This document shows positions 8,318 through 17,186 of a stretch of DNA of 64,000 nt, piece by piece; position 1 is the stretch's first letter, and every line of letters begins with the position of its first letter. The notes under the pieces are model-generated. The model did no database searches and had not been told where the DNA came from. It was given only the letters and a program-made list of their open reading frames with translations. Both the position numbers and the translations under genes were made by a program. Location of the stretch: NCBI RefSeq assembly GCF_020524355.2, contig NZ_CP129019.1:434001-498000 (forward strand), in the 5' to 3' direction. The DNA is from Mesobacillus subterraneus (GTDB taxonomy: Bacteria; Bacillota; Bacilli; Bacillales; Cytobacillaceae).

Positions 8318-8892
8318 GTCCAGCTCCAGCGCCTAGCCCCTCGAGTCGTTTCGGTCCTGCCAATGAAGTCAAAGAGCGACTTCACTGTCAGGCCCTCCAA
8401 CGCTTGTCGGAGTTGGTCAGTCGCCTCCGCATTTCGAATTGTCTAGCTTTGGCTCCTAACTCCTCGAGACGTTTCGGTCCTGCCAATGAAGTCAAAGAGC
8501 GACTTCACTGTCAGGCCTTCCAACGCTTGTCGGAGTTGGGCAGTCGCCTCCGCATTTCGAATTGTCTAGCTTTGGCTCCTAACTCCTCGAGACGTTTCGG
8601 TCCTGCCAATGAAGTCAAAGAGCGACTTCACTGTCAGGCCCTCCAACGCTTGTCGGAGTTGGGCAGTCGCCTCCGCATTTCGAATTGTCTAGTGTCGCCT
8701 CCTAGAAACTCCGAAACTTCAACTCCGCCGGCAGAAGCAAAAAGCGCTTCTTTGTCGGAGTCTCCAGTTTCTCCGTTTCTGGACAGTCGGCTATACAATT
8801 CGATTTCGGTCCGCTCAGGTGAAGTCAAAGAACGACTTCACCGGTCGACCCTCCAGCGCTTGTCGGGGCTGAACGAGGCGTTTGCGCTTTTC
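8318..8892. repeat. amplified dispersed palindromic repeat (three 123-bp units plus a variant unit)
   Basis: The element opens with CCAGCTCCAGCGCCTAGCCC and closes with GGGGCTGAACGAGGCG plus GCGCTTTTC; these ends are imperfect inverted repeats. Inside, TCCTGCCAATGAAGTC faces GACTTCACTGTCAGG to make a strong hairpin. This inner block occurs at 8348, 8471 and 8594, an exact 123-bp period with almost no divergence. A fourth, diverged block follows after about 209 bases that carry a different segment starting CCTAGAAACTCCGAAAC. Related copies lie at 23.0 and 62.7 kb. The open reading frame across it is an artefact of the repeat. It fills the 730-bp gap between the cupin and PAS-STAS genes. Confidence 0.92.
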
Positions 8893-8973
8893 TTAATAGG
8901 AAAGGAATTTATCAAGTTGTTAAGTTATGGATAACTAATTATGCAGTTTTCTTAATCCAATGATTTTTGTTCA

Positions 8974-9750
8974 TTATTCTTCAATTTTCACTAGTTCAAA
9001 TCCAGTTTCTTTCCACACGTAGCGAATTCCATGGACAAATGTATTAAAAGTTGGAACATTAACATGCAAACCATTCAACACGATGGATTTGGCCATTTCT
9101 GGACTGATTCCTACATAAATTGATTGCACACCCATGAGCTTCAAGGCATTGATGACCTGCTGCAGATGGAACGCTATGGATGCATCCAGTTCATCCGAAA
9201 CACCGGTAAAGTCAAAAATGACAAACTGATTGCCTTGATGGGCGCTGTGTGAGAGGATTTTTTCCCCTAGCAATTCCAGTCGATCTTCAGTTAATTTTCC
9301 CATAATCGGAACGAGTACTGCTGAGTCCACCGAAAGCGGGATGACGGGCATATCAAGAATTTGAAGCTGTTTTCTGTTTTCCTCCAGTGTTTCTTCAAAT
9401 TCGGTTACATCCTTCCACGTAAGGATAAATCCGCATTCCTTTCCTTCATTATTGGTTAGTATATCCACCATAATTTCAGCCGAAAATTTATTGAAAAAAG
9501 TGATGCTTGCAGAATGAGGGAACTCACCTTTGGCGAGGATTTTCTGTGGGCGGCTGCCATGGAACTCTCCTACGTCCCTCCCGATAAATTCTTCTGGATC
9601 ATTAATTCCTACATAAGGGCCAATTTGCGCTAATAATTTCATTGCAGAATCATTAATAAAAACGATTTTGTAATCCTCATTTGCAATCAAAATATTCTCA
9701 TTGATTTTATTTAAAATTTGTTGATTTTTTATTGCATCGAGATTGAACAA
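8974..9750 (-). CDS. PAS-STAS protein, RsbR-like stressosome paralogue
   Basis: From TTG 9750 this is 258 residues: an N-terminal PAS domain (about 1-130, ILIANEDYKIVFINDSAMKLL) and a C-terminal STAS domain (about 145-255). The STAS part has the RsbR/RsbS block FDFTGVSDELDASIAFHL; Ser stands where RsbRA has the phosphorylated Thr171. RsbR proteins build the stressosome that releases RsbT and switches on sigma B; PAS at the N-terminus would be the sensor. No RsbS or RsbT is adjacent. The frame continues upstream to an ATG at 9840, but that codon lies inside the terminator of the previous gene and upstream of a good promoter; TTG 9750 has GGAG eight bases before it. Confidence 0.85.
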   Translation of the reverse strand: MFNLDAIKNQQILNKINENILIANEDYKIVFINDSAMKLLAQIGPYVGINDPEEFIGRDVGEFHGSRPQKILAKGEFPHSASITFFNKFSAEIMVDILTNNEGKECGFILTWKDVTEFEETLEENRKQLQILDMPVIPLSVDSAVLVPIMGKLTEDRLELLGEKILSHSAHQGNQFVIFDFTGVSDELDASIAFHLQQVINALKLMGVQSIYVGISPEMAKSIVLNGLHVNVPTFNTFVHGIRYVWKETGFELVKIEE

Positions 9751-9787
9751 AGGGATCGCTCCAATTCTAGTAGGCGTACTATGTGAA

Positions 9788-9816
9788 ATTATAGCCAAGT
9801 TCTCCAGTTGAGACAA
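9788..9816 (-). promoter_or_regulatory. sigma-A promoter for the PAS-STAS gene
   Basis: On the minus strand: TTGTCT (9816-9811), a 17-bp spacer and a perfect TATAAT (9793-9788). It decides the start codon of the gene below. Confidence 0.75.
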
Positions 9817-9824
9817 GGGAGTAC

Positions 9825-9853
9825 AAAAAGCCTCCTGCATAAGCTCAGGAGGC
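9825..9853 (-). terminator. terminator after the first doxX gene
   Basis: GCCTCCTG pairs with CAGGAGGC around an 8-nt loop, followed on the minus strand by five T. Confidence 0.85.
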
Positions 9854-9861
9854 GTGACAAA

Positions 9862-10365
9862 TCATTTAGTAGATGCTTTCTGTTTGAAGATTGTTTTTCG
9901 AATATATGGTATTACCCAGTGGTCCAACCCGTATTTGCCTGCGTTAAAACCGGCGAAGAGGATAATGAATCCGAAGAAAATATCTGTTGGATTGTGGGAT
10001 ACGGTACCGGCAAGGAAGAAGCTGAAGTTCATCAATAACCCGAAGAACATGGCAGCAGTTGTCAGGCAGCCGAGGATGAGTCCCACACCGACAAGGAATT
10101 CACCAACCGGTACTATGAAGTTGAAAAGCTCAATGTTCGGCAGCGCGAAGTTTTCCAGAAAAGAGACATACCAGCTATAAACCATGTTTCCATCAGGACC
10201 TTTTACCGGATTGGCGACGGCATTTTTCAAATATCCAGTTGCATCAAAGCCTTCCCCAGTCATTTTATGCCATCCAGCAACCATCCAGTTGTAGCCTAGC
10301 CATAATCTTATAACCGTCAGCAGGCCAGCAGCAATCTTGTTTCCCCTTAGCCATTCAGCAAACAT
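9862..10365 (-). CDS. DoxX family membrane protein, paralogue 1
   Basis: A 167-residue four-helix membrane protein of the DoxX family. Landmarks: VIRLWLGYNWMVAGWHK, GYLKNAVANPVKGPDG, VPVGEFLVGVGLILG and GTVSHNPTDIFFGFIILFAG. DoxX relatives include the TQO thiosulfate:quinone oxidoreductase subunit, the mycobacterial DoxX that couples to superoxide dismutase and a sulfurtransferase, and the CatD/MhqP proteins of B. subtilis electrophile defence. The exact role here is unknown. Two near-copies lie at 10804 and 28917. AAAGGGAG precedes the ATG. Confidence 0.88.
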   Translation of the reverse strand: MFAEWLRGNKIAAGLLTVIRLWLGYNWMVAGWHKMTGEGFDATGYLKNAVANPVKGPDGNMVYSWYVSFLENFALPNIELFNFIVPVGEFLVGVGLILGCLTTAAMFFGLLMNFSFFLAGTVSHNPTDIFFGFIILFAGFNAGKYGLDHWVIPYIRKTIFKQKASTK

Positions 10366-10574
10366 ATCAATCGCTCCCTTTCAAGAATGAATTATTATTT
10401 GATTACACTACAATATATTTACTTTCTTAATTTAAATGCGAACCGAATGTCCTTGTTCACAAATTAGCAAAAACATATTGTCAGGAATTTGAACACTTTG
10501 GGAAGGTGATGACGGTAAATTAGTTTAGAAGTGCTCATGTGGAGGATTAACGGAAAATAGCGAGGGAAGCAAAT

Positions 10575-10745
10575 ACGAAGGAGATCACGGCAAAAAAGAA
10601 GCCAGTCAAAATACATGTCAGAGGAATTTACGGCAAAAAGAAGCCAGTCAAAATACATGCAGAGGAATTTACGGCAGAAAGAAGCCATTCAAAATATCAG
10701 GCAAGAGAGTTACCCGCAAAAAACAGCTAGTCAAAACAATAGTCA
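10575..10745. repeat. degenerate tandem array, about 41-bp period
   Basis: Three to four units share TTACGGCAAAAAGAAGCC followed by AGTCAAAATACATG and AGAGGA. The two best units begin about 41 bases apart (near 10620 and 10661); the last degrades. It lies in the 440-bp gap between the two doxX genes, whose remainder (10366-10574) shows the doxX1 promoter region and nothing else named. Confidence 0.8.
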
Positions 10746-10756
10746 GAGCTGATACG

Positions 10757-10787
10757 AAAAAAAAGAGCCAGGCAAATGCCAGGCTCG
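10757..10787 (-). terminator. terminator after the second doxX gene
   Basis: GAGCCTGGCA pairs with TGCCTGGCTC read on the minus strand, followed by eight T. Confidence 0.92.
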
Positions 10788-10803
10788 CTGTTAATAGTAT
10801 GAG

Positions 10804-11319
10804 TTAAACTGCTTTATGCGCAGTCTCAACTTCTCTTTTGAATACAGTTTTACGGATGAATGGAACGACCCAGCGGTCCAGACCGTATTTACCAGCGTTG
10901 TAGCCGGCGAACAGGATGATGAAGCCGAAGAAGATGTCAGTTGGGTTGTGAGATACTGTTCCCGCCAGGAAGAAACTGAAGTTCATTACCAGGCCGAAGA
11001 ACATAGCGGCAGTTGTCAGTGTTCCAAGCAATAATCCAAGTCCTACAAGGAATTCACCTAGCGGCACGATGAAGTTGAATATTTCGACGTTCGGGATCGC
11101 GAAGCTTTCAAGGAAGTTCACGTACCAACCATAAACCATGTGACCGTCAGGACCTTTAACTGGATTCGCCACTGCGTTTTTCAAATATCCAGTCGCATTA
11201 AATCCATCACCAGTCAATTTGCCCCATCCGGCAGTCATCCAGTTATATCCGAGCCAAACCCTGATGACAGTCAACAGGCCAGCAGCAATATTGTTTTCTC
11301 TTAACCAATTAGCAAACAT
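10804..11319 (-). CDS. DoxX family membrane protein, paralogue 2
   Basis: A 171-residue DoxX protein nearly the same as those at 9862 and 28917; the blocks GYLKNAVANPVKGPDG, TTAAMFFGL and FSFFLAGTVSHNPTDIFFGF are identical in all three. It differs mainly at the C-terminus (KREVETAHKAV). Same four-helix topology and family possibilities as paralogue 1. GAAGGGAAGCG precedes the ATG. Upstream it shares the GTGTAATCA word found before all three copies. It has its own promoter region and terminator, so it is not in an operon with paralogue 1 despite lying next to it. Confidence 0.88.
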   Translation of the reverse strand: MFANWLRENNIAAGLLTVIRVWLGYNWMTAGWGKLTGDGFNATGYLKNAVANPVKGPDGHMVYGWYVNFLESFAIPNVEIFNFIVPLGEFLVGLGLLLGTLTTAAMFFGLVMNFSFFLAGTVSHNPTDIFFGFIILFAGYNAGKYGLDRWVVPFIRKTVFKREVETAHKAV

Positions 11320-11521
11320 ATAAATCGCTTCCCTTCAAAAAAAAGTAATTATTGATTACACTTACAATATATCAAAATCCGAAATAAAAATGAGTTAATT
11401 GTGAAGTTTTTCACAAAAATGCAACAACAAATTGACGGAATGATGAACATGACCTCTAAAAAAAGGATACATTTTTGGTTACAGTGCCTAAGCAAAGGGG
11501 CTAACAGAAAGGATGAAAAGC

Positions 11522-12709
11522 ATGGACCAACAATCAGGAGCAACTCAACCAAATCCGGGCACTGAGAAAATCTGGAGCAGGGATTTTTTATTCATCTTCC
11601 TTGCTAACTTTTTTATTTTTCTTGGATTTCAAATGACATTGCCAACGATACCATTGTTTGTAGAGCAGCTTGGTGGCAATGACCAGCTGATTGGTTTCGT
11701 CGTAGGAATCTTCACTTTTTCAGCATTGCTTGTCCGTCCTTTCGCAGGGAGAATGCTTGAAACGAAGGGGAGAGGCTTTGTTTACTTGATTGGCCTGGCC
11801 ATATTCGTGGTCTCGGTGGGCTCATTTGGGTTTGCAGTCAGCATCGCCTTCTTGTTTTTAATGAGGGTAGTGCAGGGAGTTGGCTGGGGTTTTTCTACTA
11901 CTGCTTCTGGCACAATTGCTACGGATTTAATCCCTCCACGCCGCAGAGGGGAAGGGATGGGCTACTTTGGGCTCTCCGGAAACGTTGCGCTTGCGATGGG
12001 ACCGACTCTCGGACTCGCACTTGCTGAAATTATTACATTCAAACAGCTGTTTTTAGCTAGTGCCTTTCTCGGCCTGACTGCGTTCCTATTAGCATCAAGG
12101 ATCACGTATAAAAAAGTTGAAAAAAGCGACAGGGAAGTGGAACGGCGCAGATGGGATGTATATGAGAAATCCGCATTACAGCCATCTTTATTATTATTGT
12201 TCATCACGGTGACTTTTGGAGGAATCGCGTCCTTTCTGCCCCTCTATTCCGCCCAGAAAGGTATTGAGGGAATTCAGTGGTACTTTTTTATTTTTGCGAT
12301 GGCTCTGATGCTGTCACGTTCCTTTGCAGGCAAGATCTATGATAAAAAGGGGCACGGTGCGATTTTCCTGCCAGGGACGTTTTTAATCATGGTCGCGATG
12401 ATTCTGCTGGCATGGCTGCCGAATAGCCTAGTTATGTTCATCGCAGCAGGGTTATATGGATTCGGGTTTGGGTCCGTCCAGCCGGCACTGCAAGCATGGG
12501 CAGTCCAGGATGCGCCAATGAATCGCAAGGGTATGGCAAACGCAACCTTCTTCTCTTTTTTCGATTTAGGGGTTGGGGTCGGCGCAATGGCTTTTGGCCA
12601 GATTGGGCACTGGCTCGGATATGGCAGCATCTACATTGCCTCAACCATTTCCGTTTCCATCTCGATTATCTTATATATTTTTATGGGAAGAAGAACCGTG
12701 AGAAATTAG
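11522..12709 (+). CDS. MFS transporter, drug/proton antiporter-like
   Basis: A 395-residue major facilitator protein with about 12 membrane helices. The start of the membrane part (FIFLANFFIFLGFQMTLPTIP) and the loop 2-3 segment RPFAGRMLETKGRGFVYLIG fit drug:H+ antiporter-1 type exporters. A second, weaker copy of the loop motif lies in the C-half (SRSFAGKIYDKKGHG). Substrate unknown. ATG 11522 is preferred over ATG 11513 because AGAAAGG then lies nine bases away rather than touching the start. It is a single gene between a divergent doxX and its own terminator. Confidence 0.85.
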   Translation: MDQQSGATQPNPGTEKIWSRDFLFIFLANFFIFLGFQMTLPTIPLFVEQLGGNDQLIGFVVGIFTFSALLVRPFAGRMLETKGRGFVYLIGLAIFVVSVGSFGFAVSIAFLFLMRVVQGVGWGFSTTASGTIATDLIPPRRRGEGMGYFGLSGNVALAMGPTLGLALAEIITFKQLFLASAFLGLTAFLLASRITYKKVEKSDREVERRRWDVYEKSALQPSLLLLFITVTFGGIASFLPLYSAQKGIEGIQWYFFIFAMALMLSRSFAGKIYDKKGHGAIFLPGTFLIMVAMILLAWLPNSLVMFIAAGLYGFGFGSVQPALQAWAVQDAPMNRKGMANATFFSFFDLGVGVGAMAFGQIGHWLGYGSIYIASTISVSISIILYIFMGRRTVRN

Positions 12710-12710
12710 A

Positions 12711-12737
12711 CCTGTTCCATACCGGAGCAGGTTTTTT
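12711..12737 (+). terminator. terminator after the MFS gene
   Basis: CCTGTTCC pairs with GGAGCAGG (one mismatch), followed by six T. Confidence 0.8.
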
Positions 12738-12903
12738 ATTTGAAGCAATGGGTTATACAAAGTAAAATACAGTTGTAGGTATATATTGGAATTAAGGCAG
12801 CGCCCGCTGACATATTTTAATACTTTTAAAAAATATGGTGCAGGGTATAGAAGAGTACGGAATTCATGAACCTATGAAAACAAAAAATGCAGGAGGAATC
12901 GTT

Positions 12904-14289
12904 ATGTATTTCAAATCTTTTTTTGATGATCAACTAGCACATATGTCTTATTTGATAGGCTGCCAGCGAACGGGTGAAGCTATTGTCATTGACCCGGCGA
13001 GAAACATCCAGCCTTACCTGGATATCGCAAAAAAAGAAGGCTTCAATATCTCTGCAGCAACAGAAACTCATATTCACGCAGACTATCTCTCAGGTGCAAG
13101 AGAGCTTGCCCACCATCATGGGGCCAAGCTTTATGTATCAGACGAAGGGGATAAAGACTGGAAGTATCAGTATGTCAATCAATATGAGCATGAATTGCTG
13201 ACTGAGGGATCGACTTTTCATATCGGAAATATTTATTTCGAAGTTATCCACACACCGGGCCATACACCCGAAAGCATCTCATTCCTATTGACTGACAAGG
13301 GCGGCGGAGCTAATGAACCGATGGGCATATTCACCGGTGACTTCCTGTTCGTAGGCGATGTCGGCCGCCCAGACCTCTTGGAAAAAGCGGCAGGCATCAA
13401 AGATACATCTGAATCAGGGGCACGCCAAATGTTCGAATCGCTTCGTAAAGTGGAAAAACTGTCGGACTTTCTGCAGGTATGGCCAGCACACGGCGCAGGC
13501 AGTGCATGCGGAAAATCCCTCGGCGCTGTGCCGATGTCCACTTTAGGCTATGAAAAAAAATTCAATTGGGCTTTTCAGATCAACGAGGAGGATAAATTCG
13601 TTGAAGAACTGCTTGCAGGTCAGCCAGAACCTCCAAAGTACTTCGCAGAAATGAAAAAGCTCAATAAAGTTGGACCAGAATTACTTCGTCGTGAAGAAAC
13701 ACCTAAGGTTTCATTATCTGCTGCTGGCAATGCAGCCGTTGTTGACACCCGCCCGGCAGAGGAGTTCGCGGACGGACATGCAGAAGGGACAATTAATATC
13801 CCGTACAATAAATCCTTCACGAACTGGGCAGGCTGGCTATTAAGCTATGATGAGGATATCGTGCTGATTGCTGATCCTGAAATATTACCTGATGTGGAAA
13901 AGTCCCTGCAGTCAATCGGACTTGACCAGGTCATTGGCTTCATCGATCCGAAAGAACTTGATGGTCAGTTGGAAGAGTACAAGACCGTAACGGCAAGCGA
14001 TGCAAAAGAATTGATGGAAGACGAAAACTACTTTGTGATCGATGTCCGCAACCAGAGTGAGTGGGACAGCGGCCATATTCCAGGTGCCCACCATCTGATG
14101 CTGGGAAACCTGAATGATAACCTTGATCAGGTTCCTAAAGACAAGAAAATCATCGCACACTGCCAGTCAGGCGCACGCTCGGCAATCGGTACAAGCCTGC
14201 TTTTGAAAAATGACTTTAAGGACGTAGTCAATCTCGAAGGCGGCTTCTCCGCATGGGAAGAAGAAGGACTACCTGTGAAAAAAAACTAA
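12904..14289 (+). CDS. CstB-like persulfide dioxygenase/rhodanese fusion
   Basis: A 461-residue protein with three domains: a metallo-beta-lactamase dioxygenase (1-250), a degenerate rhodanese (275-350) and an active rhodanese (365-461). Fe ligands are visible as THIHAD (His56, His58, Asp60), TPGH (His120), TGDFLF (Asp146) and PAH (His196). Cys202 (GSACGKS) and Cys420 (HCQSGARS) match, as I recall them, the two Cys of S. aureus CstB. The middle rhodanese has no Cys. CstB-type enzymes turn low-molecular-weight persulfides into thiosulfate, clearing sulfane sulfur. AGGAGG precedes ATG 12904, so the longer in-frame start at 12835 is rejected. No CstR regulator is adjacent; the CsoR at 47.7 kb has copper-type ligands. 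Confidence 0.9.
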   Translation: MYFKSFFDDQLAHMSYLIGCQRTGEAIVIDPARNIQPYLDIAKKEGFNISAATETHIHADYLSGARELAHHHGAKLYVSDEGDKDWKYQYVNQYEHELLTEGSTFHIGNIYFEVIHTPGHTPESISFLLTDKGGGANEPMGIFTGDFLFVGDVGRPDLLEKAAGIKDTSESGARQMFESLRKVEKLSDFLQVWPAHGAGSACGKSLGAVPMSTLGYEKKFNWAFQINEEDKFVEELLAGQPEPPKYFAEMKKLNKVGPELLRREETPKVSLSAAGNAAVVDTRPAEEFADGHAEGTINIPYNKSFTNWAGWLLSYDEDIVLIADPEILPDVEKSLQSIGLDQVIGFIDPKELDGQLEEYKTVTASDAKELMEDENYFVIDVRNQSEWDSGHIPGAHHLMLGNLNDNLDQVPKDKKIIAHCQSGARSAIGTSLLLKNDFKDVVNLEGGFSAWEEEGLPVKKN

Positions 14290-14298
14290 AGAATGAGG

Positions 14299-14331
14299 GC
14301 CAGCTCAGTTGATGAGCTGGCTTTATTTATT
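14299..14331 (+). terminator. terminator after the persulfide dioxygenase gene
   Basis: GCCAGCTC pairs with GAGCTGGC, followed by TTTATTTATTT. Confidence 0.88.
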
Positions 14332-14390
14332 TGTGTAAAGGAGAAAAGATTGTTAGTAGTGACCTGAATAAGTGAAGGTATGAAAAAAAG

Positions 14391-14833
14391 ACGCCAACTG
14401 AGAGTATTGGTGTCCTAAATCCTGAGATACGAGAAAAGAGGTAGCCGATGGAGCTTATTGGTGTCCTAAGGAAAAGAGGTAACCAATAGACCGTTTGGTG
14501 CCCTGAAATGTAAGAATATAGGAAAAGAAGGTAACCAATAGGCCGGATTGGTGCACTAATTTGTAAAAATACGGGAAAATAGGATACCAATAGACCGTAT
14601 TGGTGCACTAATTTGTAAAAATACGGGAAAATAGGATACCAATAGACCGTATTGGCGCCCTAAATTTGTAAAAATAAGGTAAAATAGGTAAACAATGAAC
14701 CGCATTGGCGCCCTAAGATGTAAGAATATAGGAAAAGAATGTAACCAATAAGGCGCATTGTTGCTTGAAAATGTAAGAATACAGGAAAAAGAAATGACCA
14801 ATAGTCCGCATTGGCGTCCGAAAATGTAAGAAA
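14391..14833. repeat. tandem array of about nine units, 52-bp period, each with a short palindrome
   Basis: The core of each unit is ACCAATA-N5-TATTGGT, a hairpin, followed by GCACTAATTTGTAAAAATA and a GGGAAAATAGG-like stretch. The two best units start at 14581 and 14633, exactly 52 bases apart; the outer units are degenerate. The array occupies most of the 740-bp gap between the terminator at 14331 and the response regulator. The flank 14834-15032 shows no other feature I recognise. Confidence 0.88.
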
Positions 14834-15032
14834 CTGAAGAAGGGCATACCCTGAATACTGCGATGAGTAATCTAAGCAATCTATGCAATATGACTGAAAC
14901 CAAGTCCGCTAAAATCATGAACAAACTATGACCAACATATTAAATAATCTGTAACATCAGGCGAAACAGTTGATTCTGCTGGCTCTGAGCTATAATTTAG
15001 ATATAACAGATATCCGATAAGAGGGGATTAGC

Positions 15033-15731
15033 GTGAAAATTTTAGTCATTGAGGATAATGAAAGTGTCTGCGCGATGATTGAGATGTTCTTTTCAAAAGA
15101 GGGCATCCGGGGCGAGTTTGTGAATGATGGACTGAAGGGGTACGAGGCTTTTAAAAATGAAGAATGGGATTTGCTGATTGTCGACTGGATGCTGCCTGGG
15201 ATGGATGGTGTGACTTTGTGCCGGAAGATCAGGCAGGAGGGCAGCGATGTGCCAATCATCATGCTGACGGCAAAGGACAGTGAGTCGGATCAGGTTCTTG
15301 GTCTGGAAATGGGTGCTGATGATTATGTGACGAAGCCTTTCAGTCCATTGGCTTTGATGGCAAGGATCAAGGCGGTGGCTCGCCGCTATCAGAAGTTAAA
15401 GCCAGAAGAGAACAGTGAAGTTGGGACAAGTCTCATTAAAATAAATAAAGAAACACGTGAAGTGACTCTGGCCGGCAAACCAGTCACTAACCTGACACCG
15501 AAGGAGTTCGATCTGCTTATCTTCTTCGCCCAGCATCCACGGCAGGTTTTTACAAGGGAGCAGCTTCTCGAGCGTGTCTGGGGTTACCAGTTTTACGGGG
15601 ATGAGCGTACTGTAGATGTTCATATCAAGCGTCTGAGGAAAAAGATTGGCACGCCTGAACAGCCATTGTTCCATACTGTGTGGGGCGTGGGCTATAAATT
15701 TGATGAAAGTATGGATGGGCATGAAGGTTAA
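15033..15731 (+). CDS. OmpR/PhoB-family response regulator
   Basis: A 232-residue two-domain regulator. The receiver (1-120) has the acidic pair in VIEDNE, the phospho-acceptor Asp in LIVDWMLPGMDG, Thr in MLTAKD and Lys in VTKPF. The winged-helix DNA-binding domain (about 135-230) ends with RTVDVHIKRLRKKIG and HTVWGVGYKF. GTG start with GAGGGGAT upstream. It overlaps the kinase gene that follows, so both form one two-component system. Layout and size resemble B. subtilis YkoG/YkoH, but the stimulus and regulon cannot be read from the sequence. Confidence 0.93.
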   Translation: MKILVIEDNESVCAMIEMFFSKEGIRGEFVNDGLKGYEAFKNEEWDLLIVDWMLPGMDGVTLCRKIRQEGSDVPIIMLTAKDSESDQVLGLEMGADDYVTKPFSPLALMARIKAVARRYQKLKPEENSEVGTSLIKINKETREVTLAGKPVTNLTPKEFDLLIFFAQHPRQVFTREQLLERVWGYQFYGDERTVDVHIKRLRKKIGTPEQPLFHTVWGVGYKFDESMDGHEG

Positions 15732-17127
15732 GTATATTTACCAGCAATTCCTCAGCCATATCAGCATCATCATCGTCGCCTTCCTCATCTTAAGTCTCGT
15801 ATTCACACAATATGTTGAAACGCTCGTTTATAAAAACAAGACCGAGGAGCTGATTTCCTACGGAGAGAATATCCTGCGCGACCTCGACCGCGGTGCAGAA
15901 CTGCCGGACCCGGTGATCAATCAATATGCACGCGTTCTTTTCGGCAGGGATATCCAGTTCAGTGTGTTTGACGAGAATATCCAGCTCCTGAATCCAATCA
16001 GGTGGAGAGGGCCAGCCATTGAATTGACAGAGAATGAGTGGAGCCAGCTTACAAACGGTGATCCGATTGTGAAAAACTATGACCTTCAACGCTTTGACAG
16101 GGCCGTGACCCTGGTTGTTTTGCCATATTTGGACCAAGGTCGATTCATCGGCGGAATCCTTCTCACCTCCCCAATCAGCGGGACACGGGAAATGATTGCA
16201 GAAATCAATAAATATCTATTTTATACAGTGCTGATCGCGCTTGCTGTTTCGTTTCTGTTGAGCTGGTTGCTGTCGCGCATCCATGTCAACCGGATCAAAA
16301 AGCTGCAGGAAGCAACCTCTGCTGTATCATCTGGGGATTATACCGTAAAAGTTCCAACCTCGGATTTCGATGAGATTGGGGAATTAGCGAATGATTTTAA
16401 CAGTATGGTGAGCAAACTCCACGAATCGAAGGCCGAGATAGAAAACCTGGAAAACCGGCGTCGCCAGTTCATGTCGGATGTATCCCATGAATTGAGGACC
16501 CCGCTAACGACGATCAGCGGAATCATCGAGGGCTTTAAGTCTGATATGATCCCCGAAGCAGAAAAAGAGCGCGGCATCAATCTGGTCAGCAAGGAAACGA
16601 GGCGGCTGATCAGGCTGGTGAATGAAAACCTCGATTATGATAAGATCCGCTCGAATCAGGTCCAGCTATTTAAGGAAGCTATTGAATTGGTCGAGGTGCT
16701 GGAAATCATCCAGGATCAGCTCGGGTTTCAGGCTGAGGAGCGCAATAACAACATCGAGATCGAAGCTGAAGAGTCGGCTATTGTTCAAGCTGATTATGAT
16801 CGATTGGTCCAGATTTTAATCAATATTACGAAAAACAGCATTCAGTTCACTGAAAACGGGAGAATCTGGCTGCGCGGCAGGATGGATGGAACCAGTACGG
16901 TGATTGAAATCGAGGATACGGGGATCGGAATCGACCCTGCTGAAATCGAACAAATCTGGCATCGCTTTTACAAAGCGGACATCTCAAGGACGAGCAATCC
17001 GTTCGGGGAATTCGGGCTCGGCTTGTCGATTGTTAAACAGCTTGTACAAATGCACGATGGAAAAATCTCAGTGGAAAGCAAACACGGCAAAGGGACAAAG
17101 TTTGTGATCGAGCTTCCATTTCGATAA
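15721..17127 (+). CDS. sensor histidine kinase partner of the response regulator
   Basis: A 468-residue membrane kinase. Two membrane helices (about 10-30 and 160-185) flank an extracellular sensor of roughly 130 residues. HAMP follows (SRIHVNRIKKL), then HisKA with the phosphorylated His in SDVSHELRTPLTT, and HATPase with N-box NITKNSIQF, G1 DTGIGI and G2 GEFGLGLSI. ATG 15721 overlaps the regulator stop; ATG 15715 is also possible. It senses an unknown envelope signal and phosphorylates the upstream regulator. The next gene starts 59 bases later and could be read through from here. Confidence 0.92.
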   Translation: MKVKYIYQQFLSHISIIIVAFLILSLVFTQYVETLVYKNKTEELISYGENILRDLDRGAELPDPVINQYARVLFGRDIQFSVFDENIQLLNPIRWRGPAIELTENEWSQLTNGDPIVKNYDLQRFDRAVTLVVLPYLDQGRFIGGILLTSPISGTREMIAEINKYLFYTVLIALAVSFLLSWLLSRIHVNRIKKLQEATSAVSSGDYTVKVPTSDFDEIGELANDFNSMVSKLHESKAEIENLENRRRQFMSDVSHELRTPLTTISGIIEGFKSDMIPEAEKERGINLVSKETRRLIRLVNENLDYDKIRSNQVQLFKEAIELVEVLEIIQDQLGFQAEERNNNIEIEAEESAIVQADYDRLVQILINITKNSIQFTENGRIWLRGRMDGTSTVIEIEDTGIGIDPAEIEQIWHRFYKADISRTSNPFGEFGLGLSIVKQLVQMHDGKISVESKHGKGTKFVIELPFR

Positions 17128-17186
17128 GATTGAAAAAGAGCTGCAAGCATTGCCGTCAGCTTTTGCTAATTGAAAGGGTGAACAAC

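Noticed and set aside
8318..8892. Insertion sequence or transposon
   Set aside because: No transposase gene occurs anywhere in the window; the element can only be called a non-coding palindromic repeat.
8404..8934. A 176-codon open frame with internal amino-acid repeats
   Set aside because: It lies wholly within the 123-bp DNA repeat; the protein repeats only reflect that 123 is divisible by three, and it has no ribosome binding site.
12835..12903. Longer N-terminus for the persulfide dioxygenase
   Set aside because: AGGAGG stands directly before ATG 12904, and the family begins at MYFKSFFDD.
14327..14924. Two minus-strand open frames rich in Phe and Tyr across the 52-bp array
   Set aside because: They are repeat artefacts with no ribosome binding site.
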